DNA of 7,917 bases from Spirochaeta sp. Lineage in GTDB: Bacteria > Spirochaetota > Spirochaetia > DSM-2461. The notes under the pieces were generated by a model that searched no databases, was not told the origin of the DNA, and saw only the letters and a list, made by a program, of their open reading frames with translations. The stretch spans positions 1 through 7,917 of the forward strand of contig DAOVYP010000088.1 in assembly GCA_030635565.1 (NCBI GenBank), in the 5' to 3' direction. The position numbers and the translations under genes were made by a program. Shown piece by piece: positions 6,270 to 7,917 of the stretch (the first letter of the stretch is position 1; each line of letters opens with the position of its first letter).

Positions 6270-6869
6270 ATGTCATACACTATTCGAAAAACCCGGCCGG
6301 AAGATGAAGCTGCCGTCGACAGGATCTGCTATCTCACTTTTGACAATGGTGACAATGAACGCTACCGGGAACTCGCCGGACTACGCTGGACCACCCCCTA
6401 TCTCAGATACGAACTCGAAAATTGTTTTGTCATCGTGGGTAAAGATGATGTACCTGTGGGGTATGTCCTTGCTGCCGCAGATGCCAGGGTCTTTCGGAAG
6501 AAATTCCGGAAAAGGATGAGAAAGGATATTCGCAGCGCCTTGAAAAGACAGCGGAATGCTTTCCCATTCCATAAATATTTCCTGGAATATTTCACAATGG
6601 TTCGATATTCAGAAGCGCTGCCACCGGGAACGGATCGGGAGTATCCGGCTCATCTTCACATTGACATCCTGCCCGGTTTTCAGGGAAAAGGTCTCGGAGG
6701 GATGATGATTGGGGTTATGATCGAACATCTCCGGACGATTGGCTGCACCGGTGTACATCTGGGCGTCGGAAATGAAAATACCGGTGGAATCAGGTTTTAT
6801 AAAAGATACGGGTTCAAGTTGCTGAAGAGGAGCAGAATCGGAGTGTCCTATTTCGGTCTGAAGCTATAA
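6270..6869 (+). CDS. GNAT family N-acetyltransferase
   Basis: This 199-residue protein is a single GNAT domain that would transfer an acetyl group from acetyl-CoA to an unknown amine. It opens with the typical IRKTRPEDEAAVDRICYLT (5-23). YPAHLHIDILPGFQGKGLGG (125-144) holds the acetyl-CoA pyrophosphate-binding loop QGKGLGG. GCTGVHLGVGNENTGGIRFY (158-177) and KRYGF (178-182) complete the fold's C-terminal half. The combination YPAHLHIDILP with GVHLGV is, from memory, typical of a GNAT subgroup related to the acetyltransferase-like domain of O-GlcNAcase; the substrate of these bacterial forms is not known to me. Between the central strands, residues 73-96 are strongly basic (RKKFRKRMRK and beyond). 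The start is uncertain: ATG 6270 fits the domain, an in-frame TTG at 6246 would add eight residues, and neither has a clear ribosome binding site. Confidence 0.9.
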   Translation: MSYTIRKTRPEDEAAVDRICYLTFDNGDNERYRELAGLRWTTPYLRYELENCFVIVGKDDVPVGYVLAAADARVFRKKFRKRMRKDIRSALKRQRNAFPFHKYFLEYFTMVRYSEALPPGTDREYPAHLHIDILPGFQGKGLGGMMIGVMIEHLRTIGCTGVHLGVGNENTGGIRFYKRYGFKLLKRSRIGVSYFGLKL

Positions 6870-6901
6870 CAATCCGGCAAATCCCTGTTTGTTTCACCCG
6901 T

Positions 6902-6912
6902 ATTGAATCAAT
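6902..6912. promoter_or_regulatory. Perfect 11-base palindrome upstream of radC
   Basis: ATTGA-A-TCAAT is a perfect inverted repeat in the 70-base gap between the GNAT gene and radC, about 28 bases before the radC ATG. It is AT-rich and could be an operator half-site pair, but it is short enough to occur by chance. No convincing promoter boxes are visible beside it, and no T-run follows, so it is not a terminator. The radC ATG itself has no recognisable ribosome binding site. Confidence 0.18.
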
Positions 6913-6939
6913 TGAGGCTTTCACTGAGTCATTGTTGGT

Positions 6940-7614
6940 ATGAAGACCCTTGTTCACGAACGTATCACCGATCTGCCGCTTGAGGATCGACCCAGGGAAC
7001 GACTGGCCACCAGGGGCGTCTTCGCCCTATCGGATGTTGAACTTTTATCCCTGATGCTGGGCTCAGGCAGCGGCCGGAAAGGTGTCGGCCGCCTGGCTCT
7101 CGATCTGCTGAAAATCCTTGACGGTTCCGGGGACATCCCCGATGTGGGAGAACTCACCGCCATCGAAGGCATCGGGCCTGCCAGAGGTGCCATGGTGGCA
7201 GCCTCACTGGAGTTCGCCCGTCGCAGGCTGCGGCCGGCAAGGCGGAGGATCAGTGAACCCGCGGACGTTCTCCCCCTTGTAACCCACTGGGCGGACCGCC
7301 CTCAGGAACATTTTCTGGTTCTGAGCCTCAACGGTGCCCATGAAGTATTAAGGTTGAGAGTCATAAGCCGCGGGATTCTGGACCGAACCATCGTCCATCC
7401 CAGGGAAGTATTCGTCGATCCCCTTTCCGACCGGGCCGCGGCCATTGTCTGTGCCCACAACCATCCCTCAGGCAACACGGAACCCAGCTCCGAAGACCGG
7501 GAACTCACCCGCAGGCTCAGTGATTCTGGAGAACTGTTGGGTATCCCTCTCCTCGATCATGTGATTTTCACAGAAGCCGGATATTACAGTTTTCTGGAAA
7601 GCGGAACCCTTTAA
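6940..7614 (+). CDS. radC: RadC family (UPF0758) JAMM/MPN-domain protein
   Basis: The 224-residue product has the full RadC layout and usual length. The N-terminal part shows RPRERL (17-22), LSDVELLSLMLGSGSG (30-45) and a helix-hairpin-helix-like segment LTAIEGIGPARGAMVAASLEFARR (72-95). The C-terminal MPN domain has E123 in QEHFLVLSLN and the zinc-binding JAMM motif HNHPSGNTEPSSED with H173, H175 and D186, followed by LLDHVIF (204-210). The zinc ligands are all present, so it may be an active metalloprotease-like enzyme. The role is unsettled: the name came from a repair mutation later traced to recG, and many members are phage- or plasmid-linked. Here the setting is chromosomal, with no phage or antirestriction genes nearby. 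It may share a transcript with the GNAT gene 70 bases upstream. Confidence 0.95.
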   Translation: MKTLVHERITDLPLEDRPRERLATRGVFALSDVELLSLMLGSGSGRKGVGRLALDLLKILDGSGDIPDVGELTAIEGIGPARGAMVAASLEFARRRLRPARRRISEPADVLPLVTHWADRPQEHFLVLSLNGAHEVLRLRVISRGILDRTIVHPREVFVDPLSDRAAAIVCAHNHPSGNTEPSSEDRELTRRLSDSGELLGIPLLDHVIFTEAGYYSFLESGTL

Positions 7615-7750
7615 GATGTTGAAGGTTTCACCCTGTCACTCTACTATTAAACATTCGGACGTCGTTCGGATGGGGGATGGAATCAAGATTGACCTCTGGC
7701 CGGGCGGTGACCGCTTCGACAGCCGACAGTTCAATATCCCGGATAACAGG
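7615..7750. other. Spacer between radC and the convergent partial gene, open in two frames
   Basis: I see no terminator with a T-run after radC in these 136 bases. A perfect 11-base palindrome GCGGT-G-ACCGC lies at 7704-7714, and TTCGGA is repeated nearby. An ATG at 7616, two bases after the radC stop, opens a 57-codon plus-strand frame to 7789. It has no ribosome binding site and its end overlaps the minus-strand partial gene. On the minus strand, the frame of that gene stays open for 40 codons after its stop codon. The two frames are exact codon-for-codon complements, so one may merely shadow the other. I do not call a gene here. Confidence 0.3.
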
Positions 7751-7917
7751 TCAGACCCCTGGGTAACGAAGGCTGTCTGCAAACAATGAAGGGTTCTCAG
7801 GTGTTATCAGATAAGACTCCCCATCCCGGGATTTAATCAGCACTGCGGGTCCATCGATGTGGATCGTATATTTCGTGATGTTTGTGGGTCCGCCTTCCCG
7901 TGTTTCCTTTTCGGTAA
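7751..7917 (-). CDS. 3' end of a gene, C-terminal tail resembling a bacterial PH-like domain protein (partial)
   Basis: Only the last 54 codons and the TGA stop (7753-7751) lie in the window; the gene enters from the right edge. The visible tail contains a short polar stretch, then KYTIHIDGPAVLIKSRDG (15-32), ESYLITPENPSLFADSLR (33-50) and YPGV at the end. The pattern of a beta strand, a GPAVLI strand, a Gly turn, a YLIT strand and then NPSLFADSL as a helix resembles the closing strands and C-terminal helix of small bacterial PH-like domains (often in membrane proteins), where an NP-start helix ends the domain. This is recognition by pattern, not a proven match. Codon use looks coding: the frame is free of stops and the protein is well balanced. 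It converges on radC. Confidence 0.6.
   Translation of the reverse strand, partial: TEKETREGGPTNITKYTIHIDGPAVLIKSRDGESYLITPENPSLFADSLRYPGV

Noticed and set aside
6940..7614. RadC as a marker of a mobile or antirestriction island
   Set aside because: No integrase, phage, plasmid or restriction genes, att-like repeats or tRNA are in the window, so a chromosomal housekeeping copy is the simpler reading.

Overview
The window reads as ordinary chromosomal DNA of a diderm (Gram-negative-type) bacterium of moderately high GC content. Two proteins carry N-terminal export signals, and one ends in a terminal phenylalanine like an outer-membrane barrel. The gene mix (a DUF212 protein, D-Ala-D-Ala ligase, lipoate ligase, a REC-DUF3369 regulator and a RadC protein) would fit a free-living spirochaete. 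That assignment is inferred from overall flavour; there is no rRNA or other marker to prove it.

Layout from left to right. A DUF212 (divergent PAP2) membrane protein on the minus strand (38-487) is divergently transcribed from an unrecognised exported protein (537-1712, plus). Next come D-alanine--D-alanine ligase ddl (1838-2914, plus) and, convergent with it after 15 bases, a putative outer-membrane beta-barrel protein (2930-4006, minus). Upstream of the barrel gene on the same strand is lplA, lipoate-protein ligase (4065-5057, minus). lplA is divergent from a stand-alone REC-DUF3369 response regulator (5236-6156, plus). This is followed on the plus strand by a GNAT acetyltransferase (6270-6869) and a RadC/JAMM-domain protein (6940-7614). 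The last 167 bases hold the 3' end of a minus-strand gene that looks like the tail of a bacterial PH-like domain protein.

Several starts differ from the longest open frame. The DUF212 gene starts at a TTG at 487 behind a strong ribosome binding site. The barrel gene starts at 4006 and lplA at 5057. With these starts, apparent overlaps between neighbouring genes disappear.

The genes do not form one pathway. They cover cell-wall precursor synthesis (ddl), cofactor salvage (lplA), envelope proteins (DUF212, exported protein, barrel), signalling (response regulator) and housekeeping (GNAT, RadC). Only lplA with the barrel gene (58-base gap) is a plausible operon. I found no mobile element, CRISPR array, tRNA or rRNA, and no convincing new multi-gene system. 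The items most worth a second look are the response regulator that stops after DUF3369 with no output domain, the terminator-shaped hairpin in the lplA leader, the unrecognised exported protein, and the open frames around the right-edge partial gene.
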